The notes under the pieces were generated by a model. It was not told the DNA's origin. It saw only the letters and a list, made by a program, of their open reading frames with translations, and did no database searches. Both the position numbers and the translations under genes were made by a program. DNA of 64,000 nucleotides from Tricholoma matsutake. Taxonomy: Eukaryota > Basidiomycota > Agaricomycetes > Agaricales > Tricholomataceae. Shown piece by piece: positions 23,841 through 34,280 of this stretch (the first letter of the stretch is position 1; every line of letters starts with the position of its first letter). Location of the stretch: positions 3,038,001 through 3,102,000 of the forward strand of contig AP026541.1 in assembly GCA_026075535.2 (NCBI GenBank), given 5' to 3'.

Positions 23841-24844
23841 TCAGAGCTTGAGAGTTACTGCCCAAAGCCTGGCGCTTTGGTGCTCACTGAAGGTCCTCAG
23901 CAGCTTTGAGATACCATTTTGTGTCATGGGCATGCTCATCAGCCAGTTTGTAGAGTTTGGTGATCCAGCAGGTGAGGCATGCTTCTGGAGTTGCTTTGCG
24001 AACATTATTTGTAGCAGCATCCATGATTTCTTTAATGTTATGGTTCTTGGCATGGATATGCAGATTGGCATCAAGGCGGGTCTTGAGTTGCATGTGGAGT
24101 GCATCATTGGAGAAGTGGTAAGGGGTGCCTCGTAGGATGATAAATATTGTTCACCCATTTTGGGAATGAGCCTGAGAACTTCAGGTGGGAGTTGCAGATG
24201 CGGGCATGTAGCTTGTCATCCCATCTGCCAGGAAGAAACTCTTTGTGGAAATCCATCATAAATTCTGGAAACAGAAGGGACATGAGGTAATCACAATGGG
24301 TCGTGACCCAGTCCCTAGCACACATATCTTTCAACCCTGGCAAGATTGCAGAAACACAGTCCGCCTCTTCAAGTTTCTTGTTTGCAGAAAAGAAATCCTC
24401 GCAAGCCATTTCCCATTGGCACATGACCAAAGGGGAGATCTCGCCAGGCATTAGGAGTGGGATATGTTTTGGTTCAACATAGACCACCTCAGCGGGACTA
24501 TTTGTGGCCATTCTAGATGGCAGTAATGTGAATTTGAAGTCTGAAGAGGAAGAGGAGGAGGACTCGGAGTCTGAGTGGTTGCTAAGGGGTTTAACTGTAT
24601 GCATATTGAATGTATGCATGTTGACTGTATGTGCATTGGTTTGTGACTGGAGGTGTGTTTGTTGTTCTGTAGTTGGCAGTGACTCAGGGGAGGCAACAGG
24701 GTCACCAGTTTCAGATGGGGTGTGTCCTACACTTGGTGTCAGTAGCGGCAACAAAGGCAACAGGGGGTTCAGCTCACTTGTTAGAGTGTCAGCAATGGCA
24801 TGCACTTGCTTGTGCATAAGCAGCAGGGTGGGCAACAGTGACAA
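23841..24844 (-). pseudogene. Outer chromovirus Gag
   Basis: Gag is open from ATG 24844 to 24104. A Ser/Thr/Pro-rich N-terminus with a Ser run (DSESSSSSSSDF) is followed by a capsid-like region (MCQWEMACEDFFSANKK, CARDWV, FMMDFHKEFLPGRWDD). A frameshift near 24120 moves the frame to 24093-23884 (LANLHIHAKNHNIKEIMDAA-type, CLTCWITKLYKLADEHAH). One more break separates it from the zinc knuckle at 23751. No cellular homologue is suggested. Confidence 0.75.
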
Positions 24845-24978
24845 TCAAAGATCAGAACAAGAAAAGAAAACAAGTGGGTGAGGACGAGACAATGAAAAAA
24901 AAAAGGTGAAAAAAAGTGTGTGATCTGAGGCCAGTGGTGATCTGGCAGAAGTCTCTTGATGTGGCATTCAAAAAAAAG

Positions 24979-25160
24979 TGTAATCTTGGGGAGATTCACT
25001 AAACAAAAGACACAGGGAAAGAATGAGCAGAAGAGATCTATTGGAAAACAACTCTAGAGTATGAAGATGATGGTGGTAGTGATCAGAGATTGGTAAGGAT
25101 CAGTGTGGCAAAAGTATGAGGCCTTTTGTAAATAAGTATAAGCAAGGGAACATCCTTACA
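24979..25160 (-). repeat. 5' LTR of minus-strand chromovirus
   Basis: 182 bp, nearly identical to 12238-12420. On the minus strand it starts TGTAAGGATG and ends AGATTACA. The sequence just downstream on the minus strand (CTTTTTTTGAATGCC) does not match a tRNA 3' end or the LTR itself, so I could not assign a primer-binding site. Confidence 0.92.
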
Positions 25161-25529
25161 AAAAAGCAGTCAACACTTTTTTAATCCCAGTCTGTTTGAT
25201 TTTACAAGTGCTTTTTCAGCTTTCAAAACTGGAAAAGCATAAATAAGTTTAGTAGAAAAGATGACTTATAAGTGATCACTTTTTCCTTTAGTATGCCCTG
25301 AATGCAGTAATTTACACCCCTCCACCTATTCCAATCGGACTCACCAGAGTCCAGTGGATTCTGGTTATTCTGACTGGATTCCAGTGGATTCCATTGGATT
25401 CCACTGGATTCTGGTTATTCCGACCAGATTCTGGTTACTCCAGATGCTCAACTTAGAGTATATACCCTAATGGATAGTCAAATTTCAAGTCTTAAGTTGT
25501 CAAAGTGCCTACAAAATATATTTGTGTGG

Positions 25530-25612
25530 AGTAAGAATTGAACTCAGGACATCTTGATTAGAGTGATCACATGACAAACCAAACATGTGTGCTTAACCAG
25601 TTGAGCCACAGG
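25530..25612 (-). other. tRNA-like sequence (A and B box), left arm
   Basis: On the minus strand an A-box-like TGGCTCAACTGG (25597-25608) is followed about 50 bases later by a B-box-like GAGTTCAATTC (25535-25545), the spacing of a pol III promoter in tRNA genes and tRNA-derived SINEs. I could not fold a full cloverleaf, so this is probably a SINE-type relic, not a working tRNA. Confidence 0.5.
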
Positions 25613-26704
25613 AGAATTATTAGTTAGTAATATAGTGTTTATTCATGACACTCTAATTTTTTTCGAAGTAGTTAAGATCAAAATTTTTTAATTAAGGGAG
25701 TTTTATTTATATACATAAAAAGCTAACCCCTCACACCGAACGCGAGGGGGGAGGTAAAAATGACAAAAAAAATCCCTCCCCCAGGCAAAACGGGGGAGGG
25801 GGGGCACAATACTAATAAATAATTAAAAGTACAAAAAAAATCCCTCCCCACATGAAGTGCGGGGGAGGGGGAGGGGATGCAACCCTGCTGTTGTCTGTCC
25901 TTCCACCAATGATCCACCCCACAAGCAGTTGCTCATGAGGCTGGGGGCAGGTGGTCCATTGTCATCTCCTATCCCTGCACCTGGGCGTCGTTCCACCCAC
26001 GTTCCACCCCACGAGCAGTTGCTCATGAGGCTGGAGGTGGGTGGCTTGTCGTTGTTCATCACCATTGTCTCCCGTTTGGATTTCTGTCTTTTTTTTTTTT
26101 GGGGGGGGGGGGGGGGGAGGGGTTTGGGCATGTGTACGGGGGTTGGTGGGTGCTTACTAGGCAGGTATCCCCCTTCTGGGGTCTCCTGGCATCCCTCTGC
26201 ACCCACCTAGCCCATGTCGACAGCCTCACATCCCATTTGAATGGGGAGGAGGGGATCGGGTGGGCATGGGCGTGGGTTGCGCATTTTTCCATTGTGCATT
26301 TTTTGGTTGCACCTTTTCCGTTGCAGCAGGTCGTCCCCAGTAGTATATAGCCTAAAAAGCAATAAATTAAAATTAGTTGATTGATAAAAATAAAAATAAA
26401 AAATAAAAAAACTTATCTATGGCCCAAATGACAATTGCCATCGTTTGGGCCTGCGTTCCATCCAGTCAGCTCGTTTGAAGGTGGTGGTGATGGTGGGAGT
26501 GGGCATGGGAATGGTGGTGGCAGGTGCGCACACAGTGGTGGTGGTAGAGTGGAGATGGTGTTGACAACAGTGGTGGTGGTTGTGAGCTGGCAGTTATGTG
26601 TCATGTGTCATGCAATATGCATGTGTGTGTATTCCGTTAATGGCTGTAACTACGCACCTTGGTTGGGTAATAAAAGTATTAGATGTATGTAGATGAATAA
26701 TGAC

Positions 26705-26772
26705 CCAGTAGCTCAGTGGTTAAGCATGCTGTTATGTGTGCAGACCCAAGGTTGAGTGTTTAATTCTTGTTG
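26705..26772 (+). other. tRNA-like sequence (A box, weak B box), right arm
   Basis: TAGCTCAGTGGTTAAGCATG (26709-26728) is an excellent A box with the D-loop GG context. A degenerate B box, GAGTGTTTAATTC (about 26754-26766), follows at tRNA-like distance. It is an inverted counterpart of the left-arm copy, so both would transcribe outward from the element. It is unlikely to make a functional tRNA. Confidence 0.45.
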
Positions 26773-27189
26773 CACATCGAAATTTTATTTGGGAAAGCAC
26801 ATGCATTCTGGTTATTCTGGTTATGCTAGTGCCATGCATCTGGTTGATCTGACTGTTCCAGGTAAAAATGAGTCTGGGTAGATTCTGGGGATTCCAGAGG
26901 TAAAATTGACCCCCCAGTCCGACCGGAATTATGAATTGTGAGAAAAATATATGTAAATGGAATTGACCAGAATTCTGGAAATTCCAATCGGAATGGGCAT
27001 TCCGACTGGAATCCAACCGGAATAGGTGGAGGAGTGTAATGTACTCCCTGAATGCCAGTGGATTACACAAATAGCTGATAGTTACATAACATGGTTATGG
27101 AACAGTACTATAGCATAGCTATGAAACAACAGAGGTGTATGACAGTGTCCATAGCATAAACCAAAACAACAGCAGGAAAAAAAATAGTA

Positions 27190-28745
27190 ACCAGTGGCGC
27201 TGTACCAAAGTCACAGTAAAACCACATCAGAAAAATCCATCACTGGTGGTGCTCCCAGAAAGTCATCTTCTTCCTCATCATCATCTGACAGATTGTCATC
27301 ACCATTGATAAGCTCCATCACCTCCAGAACATCCTCAATGACATGGATAACATCACCTACATCCTCCAACTGTGTTGATGACATGGCTGCCCAAGCCTTG
27401 GATAGAATCTTCTCCCATTGTTTCTTCTTCAGCAGATTCATGAGGTCAATGAGATTTAATGTGGACCAGACTTGATAAGTTTGTCCTTCACATGTGTCTT
27501 GGTGATCCCCCCAGTTGGTCTTGGAAAAGTCACCAAACTTGGAGCAGAAAACTGTTCAAATATCTGAAGGTAGGAATAATAGTTTGATGTCTTCCTTCTG
27601 CAGCCATTCCCCATGCTCATGTTTCTTGACCAGTTCTGGGATAGATGTAGTCAGAACAATCTTGGCAATGGAATGGATCTGAATTATCTTATTAGTAGTT
27701 GGTCATCGTAAGCATAGTATTCAAAACACACCTTGGATGTTTTGGGGTTCACTCCGCCCCCATAGTACCTTACAGCCAACTTTGTCTTCGGTGCTGCATT
27801 TCTCTCCACCTCCTCTTCTCCATCGTTATCGCTAAAGCCACCAAGTGCTTCACTGGACTCATTGCCTGTAGTGTATGCTGTATCTGGTATGCTGGCTGAG
27901 CTCAATATTGACATTGAGGAGGAATTTTGCCAACGAGGAGCTTGAAGCTTGAGAGGAGCTGTGTTATTGGGGTTGTCCCAGCCATCATGAAGACCACCAA
28001 TCTTTTTCTCACTCTTCTTTGATGCAGCAGGTCTACTGCAATGATTAGTAGACTGGAGATGATGTCAAAATCACATACTTTTTGATTTGATCAGCTTTTC
28101 ATTTGCCTTGAATATTGTTGAGTGAGGTCATTATCATGGGAACATCCATTGATCACTGAGATGTTATCTCTGATCGCACTGGCACCTAACTTTTCTTCAA
28201 GTTCTTGGTTTTGGTCAGTCTCTGCTCTGGTTCTTCATCAGAACCATCAAGGAGCATGCCATCATTATCATGATCCTCCTCCTCTTGATCTCCTTCATTG
28301 TATTCATCGCTACTTCCAGGACCTGAAGACACAGGATTGATTACTTCATCACCTGGATCATCAGCAGTGGATGATGACAGTGAACATCATACATTATAGT
28401 GACCACCATGATGACATACCAAAGTCTTCAGATGCTGGTGCTACTTTCTGAGACTGAGCTGTTTTGGCCATTGTGGTGCATGGACAACTTTCTTGACTCA
28501 GAGGTTCTTGCAGTACAACTATTAGATTATCACATGATGTCAATGCATGAGTGACTCAACATACCAGCTTCATCAAGTCTTGACATCTCTGGAGGAATAA
28601 CAGGCCTTGTCACTTTGGTTGTTCGACTGCGAGGTGGATGGTTTGCATCATGATCTGCATCTTGCTCAGCTTTCAGCATCAAGTCTTCAAGAAGTGCAGC
28701 CTTTCAACCCTTCCTTGGCAACATTCTTTGGTTTATTATCAATCC
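27190..28745 (-). pseudogene. Unrecognised transposon-associated gene relic
   Basis: Coding-like minus-strand pieces run from about 28740 (MLPRKG…, then SRTTKVTRPVIPPEMSRLDEA), through MAKTAQSQKVAPASEDFG (~28475), an acidic stretch (SSDEYNEGDQEEEDHDND, ~28310), 27914-27684 (VRYYGGGVNPKTSK), to 27441-27211 with an acidic end (DDNLSDDDEEEDDFLGAPP). Short introns and several frame breaks separate them. I do not recognise the family. It is divergent from the transposase-like relic at 29314, as the DUF6532 gene at 42883 is from the Plavaka gene, and the N-terminal style is similar. Confidence 0.45.
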
Positions 28746-28772
28746 CTCATTCAAATTTTTGGAGCTCCTAAT

Positions 28773-29215
28773 TAGTGTTTGAAGGTCCAGTCCATGGTTA
28801 TGTAACAGTCTTTTGGAATTTTGAGATGTAATCTGCTTGTCAAAGCCTTACAACTTATCCTGGCATTTCAGGACTTTTTGTACACAATGTCAAGATATGA
28901 TTGAGAAAGTTTTGTTATTATGCCTCAGTGGTTTTGACAGAATTAAACATATTAAACATAAAACAATTTTTCCAGTCTATACATTTTCTGAGGTTTTGAG
29001 AAAAATGTATGAACTGGAAAAATTGTTTTGTGTTTATTATGTTTAATTCTGTAAAAACAACTGAGGTACAATGACAAAACCTTTTTGGTCCTATCTTGGC
29101 ATTGTGTACAAAAGTCTTGAAATGCCAGGATAAGTTGTAAGGCTTTAACAAGCAGATTACATCTCAAAATTCCAAAAGACTGTTACATAACCATGGACTG
29201 GACCTTCAAACACTA
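28773..29215. mobile_element. hAT foldback MITE, 443 bp
   Basis: The whole element is one long inverted repeat with arms of roughly 210 bp: TAGTGTTTGAAGGTCCAGTC at the left, its complement ending CACTA at 29215, and a short asymmetric centre near 28990. A perfect 8-bp duplication CTCCTAAT flanks it (28765-28772 and 29216-29223). There is no coding capacity. An RNA across it would form a near-perfect hairpin. It shares its terminus with 30073-30911. Confidence 0.93.
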
Positions 29216-29313
29216 CTCCTAATGGCCTTTGCTCATCAATTATTGAGTCTAAGCATATTTGAGCTGTAAAGTGCCCATACAGGTGCTCAAGTCGCAACAA
29301 ACCACTTGGCCAG

Positions 29314-31065
29314 ATGTTGCTGACAAATCAGCATATAGATAAACTTGCTGCTGCCTGGGCCGATTTCACTAGCCATCATATGATGGAAGGTCCTTCAAAT
29401 GTACCATTTCTTGTACTGCCTGCTCTGGTGCCTGGTCTGGAAGATGAGGACCCTGATGAAGATGCTGTTGATGGCCCCCCATGTCTTGGTGAAGTTAAAC
29501 TAAATGTATGTTGTCAGATACATTTTATGCTACCATATCTCATTTGCAATCAAAGTATAAGGTGTGCCACATGATGTGTTTGAACTTGCACACCACATCC
29601 ATCAGCCACAACTACCAGAGCTCATCCAAAGATTCCTTTATGATCAACTCAATCCTAATGCTGAAATTGTTGGGCTCATGTGGCTCTGGATGTGTGTCCA
29701 AAGTTCTCGGGTCCTGTCTACATGCATTCATCAGCTTGTGCAACATTTTATGCCCCAAGTGACCTCTGTGGTGTTGGTGGGATGCATCGTGAGCAGATCT
29801 GCTCTGTCAAGTCATGGTATAGATGACCCACAAGACGAGACTGTGTATTCATCACAAATAAATCAGATGATCCCAGCTTTCGTGGGCTTGAAGTTGCATG
29901 TGTTTTTTTGTTTTTCTCCTTCAATTTTGAGGGGGTTAATTATTTGTGTGCACTCATTCAATGGTTTTCAAGGGTTGGGGATGAGCCTTGTGATGAAACA
30001 GGTTTATGGATGGTTTGACCTGATTTTTATTGCCATGAGCCATGTTTAGCTGTTGTCCATCTTGATTGTATGTAGTGTTTAAAGGTCCAGCCTGTAGGAC
30101 CAAAAAAAAGACCAAAACTGAACTGAACTGGACTGATTAGGACTGGACCAGTGGTCTATTTATGGACCAGTCTTTTTCAGTCCAGTTGCTGGTCTTTCAT
30201 TTTGAAAAATATAGTAGGACCGATGAAAAACTGGTTTAAACCAGTTGCAGCTGGTCTTTCATCTCAATGTATGTTGGACCTTACTCCCACACATATTTAC
30301 TTCATTTTTGGTCCCTGGATCATCAAAAACGGTCAAGAATTGGTTGAGATATGACCAAAAACATTTTTGTATGAGTATTTTGTTGTATCAGAACAACTTT
30401 GATTGTGTTCCTTATTACCTGAGCTATAATTTTTTTTTGTACAGCTATATGACATCATAAAAGTAACAACAACACACCTAATTATCTTTACCATGTGATT
30501 TTATTCATATAACAGCGCAAATGAGTGTGACTACAAACTACAAATTACAAACTAAAAGCCACAACTTGAATGCATGTCCTTTCAGTTTTGGCCATATCTC
30601 AGTCAAATCTTGATGGAATTGCTTAAATGTTGGATCAGTCTATGGGGTATTACAATCTCTATCCATGAATATAATGTATCTGAGGTAATGGTCATATTTG
30701 TTGAGATACATATGGGTTATTTGGCACAATAAATTTTACAACAAAAGACTGCTCCAAACCAGTCTTTTTTCAGTCCATGGACCGATTAGGACCAGTCCTA
30801 AAGGGTCTGGTTGCGGTCCTCCAATATCTGGGTCAGTCCTAGACCAGTTGCGGTTGCTGGTTGCCCAATTTGGAAGTCAAAAACCAGACCAGACTGGACC
30901 TTTGAACACTAATTGTATGTTGCGAGGGGCCCATCTGATTAGAGTTACTGGTGATTTCCTACCATGAGAGGGTTTTGATTTTTCACATTCACTCAATGCA
31001 TTCAAAGTATTCTATGTAAACAAGTATATAGACTACCATGCTCATGAAACAGTATTTTAATTTAT
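29314..31065 (+). pseudogene. C-terminal part of Plavaka/CACTA-like transposase, relic
   Basis: The first exon (29314-29505) ends with an acidic block (DEDPDEDAVDGPPCLGEVKLN). An intron 29506-29562 (GTATGT…ATAAG) leads to VPHDVFELAHHIHQPQLPEL and LYDQLNPNAE. Further downstream, in shifting frames, LHVFFCF, YLCALIQWFSRVGDEPCDET-like residues and, after the hAT insertion at 30073-30911, a tail ending NKYIDYHAHE. This is the C-terminal pattern of CACTA/Plavaka-type proteins, whose better copy at 39486 also ends with NKYIDLGTFYDHNAH. Stops and frameshifts throughout. The N-terminal transposase part is absent here. Confidence 0.6.
30073..30911. mobile_element. Non-autonomous hAT element, 839 bp
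   Basis: The inverted ends are TAGTGTTTAAAGGTCCAGCC and CTGGACCTTTGAACACTA. The flanking 8-bp duplication ATTGTATG is perfect (30065-30072 and 30912-30919). The subterminal regions are packed with GGACCAGT/ACTGGTCC motifs in both orientations, typical of transposase-binding arrays. There is no transposase. It belongs to the same family as 28773-29215. It splits the transposase relic inside the segment HLDC…RGAHLI. Confidence 0.93.
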
Positions 31066-32696
31066 TGCAGGTATGATAATAAATTCAAAGTTGTACAAGG
31101 ATTATCTCAGGCAATGAACTTTGGTGGTACAGAAATGAATCTTTTAACCTCTACCCATAAAAGCCTCTTCCTGTTGATCTGATCACTCTCAGACTCAATG
31201 AGATGTGCTTGGACATGAGATGAGTTCCACATCTTAGTTTGCAGGTAGGGAAACATTATGTTCCACTGCAGGTGATCTATTGTCAAGACCATGGTACGAT
31301 TAGCTTTGGATGCTATAAACAATGAGAATGATAATTACACACTCTCTTCTGTTTCCAGCCAGTCACCACCCCAGATGCGAAGTTGTTCTCTCCTACAGTC
31401 CCCATGTACCGATAGGACTAACATCCACAGATCAATCTTCACATCAAGCTCCACAGTAAACATAAAATTTAAGTCGGAGAGTATGACATTCATCATGGGA
31501 ACCTGAGAGAAGCTAGAGTCATGTGCTGTTGTTATGACAGGAATAGAATGGTTCCAGCTAATATCATTCGTTGAGTGACTCAGAGAGTAAAAGACAATCA
31601 ACATAACCATTATCATGAGAGATCAGTACTGATATTCCCACTACATATACAATTGCCAATGATGAAAATGTCAATAAGTATAACATAACATCGTTCAGAA
31701 TTTAATACTACTCACCATGACTAGTATCACTATTATGGGACATGATGCATAGAATATACTTGCCGATGTTGATGTTGGTGTTCAAGTTGGCGTTGACAAG
31801 CACAACCATGTCGCACCAAAATGGGTGCCAAACATATGTAATCATGATCACAAACAAAAAGTTGGAAAGTATAAAAGTAGAAAGTATGAAAGCACCAAAA
31901 GCTAGAATAACCCAGGAATAAGCACTTGAGAAAAGTGGAAAAAAGAGGTTCTATAAAAAAGCGGGGAAAAGTCCTGTTAAAAGCTGATGTGTTTTTGCTG
32001 ATGTGTCTCCCAATCGTGAATATGAAGACATTCGCCCTTTAGAGAAATCGATCCGAAAGGTTAGCCTTTGTGACATGAGGCGATCGAGAGATCCGGTCAG
32101 AAGTGAACTAGTGGCAGTTGACCAACTTCGTGAATGAACGCAACGAAGGACATGAGGAATATGCATGTCGATCGGTTCACACACTTGTAAACAACTGGAT
32201 GCGTCACATCCGAGGGTTAACGTTGTGACGTCGGAGTGCTCGATGCCAAGGCATGAAATTTGCATGAAAGCTTACGCGTGATGGCCTGACGATCTCCGTC
32301 ATGTTGAGGTCGCATACCTCTGGAAAGAACACGGAATTCGGCAGGCTTCGCAGTGACGACTGACAGTCGTTTACCCTACGGTATTCGTTACGTACACTTG
32401 GCAGTGGAATCCTAACGCAAGTTGCCCATCTACTAGCAGACTAGAATGGTACCAGGTCGATGTCTGGAAGTTCAAGATAAGAGACTCCTTGGACGTTTGA
32501 ATCCCTTTATTTGGAATGAACGTTGACATGTTGACAACCCACACCACTTATGCCTTCTTTTGGTGCGGAAGCGCTCACATAAATGTACTAACTTGTTTGT
32601 ATAATGATCAACGATCCGTCGAGGGTAACGACATAGCTAACATTTAGGTGTAGATGAGTTTCTTATTGTAACAAAAAATTATTCGTACTATAAGGC
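31066..32696. other. No supported gene; transition to CpG-rich DNA
   Basis: Only short open frames are present. From about 31980 the sequence becomes CpG-rich (ATCGATCCG, GACGTCGGAG), unlike the transposon-derived DNA to the left. A 104-codon minus-strand frame at 32265-31951 has no recognisable domain and I do not call it. The 3' end of the kinase gene begins at 32697. Confidence 0.5.
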
Positions 32697-33890
32697 TCAG
32701 GACACGCCCTTCTCCAGGTAATCAATCCGCTCTCCAATCAATTCCAGGACCTTATTCATTCCTAGCAACACACCTTCGTCTGGACCCTCCCCAGGTGTAA
32801 TGTGCGTGTGTGCAAAGTCAATCAACTTCACCGCAAAGGGTATTGTATGTTTCTTCTCATCGTCACCTTCATCATCATCATACTCATCGTCTTCTTCTTC
32901 CTCTTCTTCCTCTTCCTCTTCTTCCTCCTCCTCATCGATCATCCCGGATTGCCTAGCTTGTCCTTTCTTTAATCGCTCAACTCCCTCTGCCGCACGCTGC
33001 CGATCAGCCTCATAAACAATCAAGAAGCTACCGCCAACCATGCGCATCTCTATGCCACCGTAAACATCTCGGATCTTCGTGATTTCTTCATGTATTCCGC
33101 GGAGGATAGGGAGGAGTGTCGAGCGTGGAAGACCGCAATCCGGAGGTGGCGTTTTCGTTTCTGTGGATACCGGCTGGGATTGCGGTGGAGACTCGGCGCT
33201 AACAGGGAAAAACAGGGCAAACACGTCTGGAAGTTCTGCCACTTTGAGGGACCTCCCCTCCGCCTTTGTGAAATCCACAGCGAGCTCGGTTGTGGTGTTC
33301 TCATATACCTGGAAACGAAAGGGTCTTCTTGACTTGGACGGTGCGCGCGAAATGACGACACACCTTGAATCCGGTTATTCTAATGCCTGTGTCTTTTGTC
33401 GTTGTTTTTCTTGCTGCTTCTATCATACGCGCTTTCTTCTTGTCTGTAATGGGTGCAAGGGCATCGTACAGCACTGTACCAAGTTTGATATCCATTTGAT
33501 TTGGTTTAAGGAATGGGTAAGTGACGTTCCCGAGCCAGAGGGTCTGTGTTCAAAGGAGGGTAAATATCCGGAAACCGATTACTTCTTATACTCATCTTTG
33601 ACTTCCTGAGCCTCTCCCTCAATAGGCAAGATATGGAGCTCTCCATCGGCCTGACTCTCATCTAACCTTCCCACTAATTTGAGCGTGCCCATCAGCTTAG
33701 GGATAAACGGCTGCAACAGCTTGAAGTCTTTGAGATCCTGGAGTTTTGGATCGTCGCCGTAAATGGCATCGTAGAATTCATGTTCGAGAGGAAGGGCTGG
33801 TTTACCGATCGATGAGCTGTCTTCAGTTTCGATTATACCTGGATGTCCACCGACTTGAGTGGCTAAAAGATGGGTAGCAGGTGAAGCCAT
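32697..33890 (-). CDS. Inositol polyphosphate multikinase-like protein (Arg82/IPMK family)
   Basis: Predicted to phosphorylate inositol phosphates (Ins(1,4,5)P3 upward), a mostly nuclear activity in fungi. Exon 1 starts at ATG 33890 (MASPATHLLATQVGGHPGI) with PALPLEHEFYD. Exon 2 (33543-33364) has the catalytic PxxxDxKxG motif as PNQMDIKLG, and ARKTTTKDTGIRITGFK. Exon 3 (33308-32697) carries VYENTTTELAVDF, the GGSFLIVYE equivalent of the SSLL block, an acidic run of about 14 Glu, and VKLIDFAHTHITPGEG near the end. Intron 2 (33309-33363) is clean, phase 0. Intron 1 ends at 33544, but its nearest GT donor (GTATAAG) gives a one-base phase mismatch, so a lost base or sequence error is possible there. 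~350 residues. Confidence 0.85.
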
Positions 33891-33992
33891 CCAGGAAGCT
33901 GTAGATGCGATTAGTAGATTAAGTTACAAGAGTCATTCAAAGGAGAACTGTTATCTTATCTTGATCGAGTTCAGTTACTTGCAATTGCCACT

Positions 33993-34280
33993 ATGTCCTT
34001 GAGCCTCAATTACGATTTGAACACATACCTGGCCGTCACCCTTTCTCCTTCATCTTCTTTCATCCAGCAGCCTGAAGCCCTTGCTCAAGTACATCCCGCT
34101 GTAGCACACGTTGGGCAGGTCGGTCAGATGTCAGATGTTCAGTTATTCAAAGTGGCAAAATTTGAATGGGAACAAGTAAGCGGGGATGTGTTGAGCAAAC
34201 TAGAGGCGTCAGAGGGGGTTGGGAGAGTAGATGTACAAGAGCCTGTGCAGAGAGTAAAAAAAGGAGGGGATGAGCTTTGA
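33993..34280 (+). CDS. Small hypothetical protein, 95 aa
   Basis: An intronless frame starts MSLSLNYDLNTYLAVTLSPS and ends KKGGDEL. It is head-to-head with the kinase gene, with 102 bases between the two ATGs, so a shared promoter is likely. There is no signal peptide or membrane segment. The composition is balanced and coding-like, with a predicted alpha/beta pattern and a charged C-terminus (VQEPVQRVKK). The final KKGGDEL resembles an ER-retention-like -DEL end, probably by chance. I recognise no domain. Confidence 0.55.
   Translation: MSLSLNYDLNTYLAVTLSPSSSFIQQPEALAQVHPAVAHVGQVGQMSDVQLFKVAKFEWEQVSGDVLSKLEASEGVGRVDVQEPVQRVKKGGDEL

Larger units (their letters stand above)
12238..25160 (-). 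mobile_element. Ty3/gypsy chromovirus, nested host element
   Basis: It is bounded by 182-183-bp LTRs that read TGTAA…TTACA. On the minus strand the order is 5' LTR, gag, zinc-knuckle/protease, linker, RT, RNase H, integrase, GPY-type C-terminus, chromodomain, PPT, 3' LTR, which is the normal Ty3/gypsy order. Two later insertions split it: a plus-strand chromovirus at 17196-22738 and a MITE at 12599-13086. Without them it would be about 6.9 kb. Flanks are AAAAG (12233-12237) and AAAAA (25161-25165), an imperfect 5-bp duplication. A polypurine tract complement, CCCTCCCCCTCTGTC, abuts the 3' LTR at 12421-12435. Confidence 0.9.
25315..27036. mobile_element. TIR element with tRNA-like arms, TA-flanked
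   Basis: The left terminus CACCCCTCCACCTATTCC and right terminus GGAATAGGTGGAGGAGTG are inverted copies with one mismatch, each flanked by TA (25313-25314 and 27037-27038). This fits a Tc1/mariner-type two-base duplication. Subterminal GGATTCC/GGAATCC motifs are repeated at both ends. Both arms carry tRNA-like A/B boxes facing outward. The middle (about 25720-26460) holds C/G-rich repeats and the palindromic GGCCCAAATGA module, both related to the 7326-8478 hAT element, so the interior may be a secondary insertion. No transposase is seen. Confidence 0.6.

Noticed and set aside
25723..26692. Several overlapping Pro/Gly-rich open frames on both strands
   Set aside because: They are translations of C/G-rich simple repeats inside the TIR element.
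31951..32265. 104-codon minus-strand open frame as a gene
   Set aside because: No domain, no supporting splice structure, and the local CpG-rich sequence gives long frames by chance.
32887..32935. Trinucleotide microsatellite (CTT/CTC run) as a non-coding repeat
   Set aside because: It encodes the Glu run within the open third exon of the multikinase gene, where acidic inserts are common.
33993..34280. ER-retention signal at the end of the small protein (GGDEL)
   Set aside because: There is no signal peptide, and the match to KDEL/HDEL is only partial.
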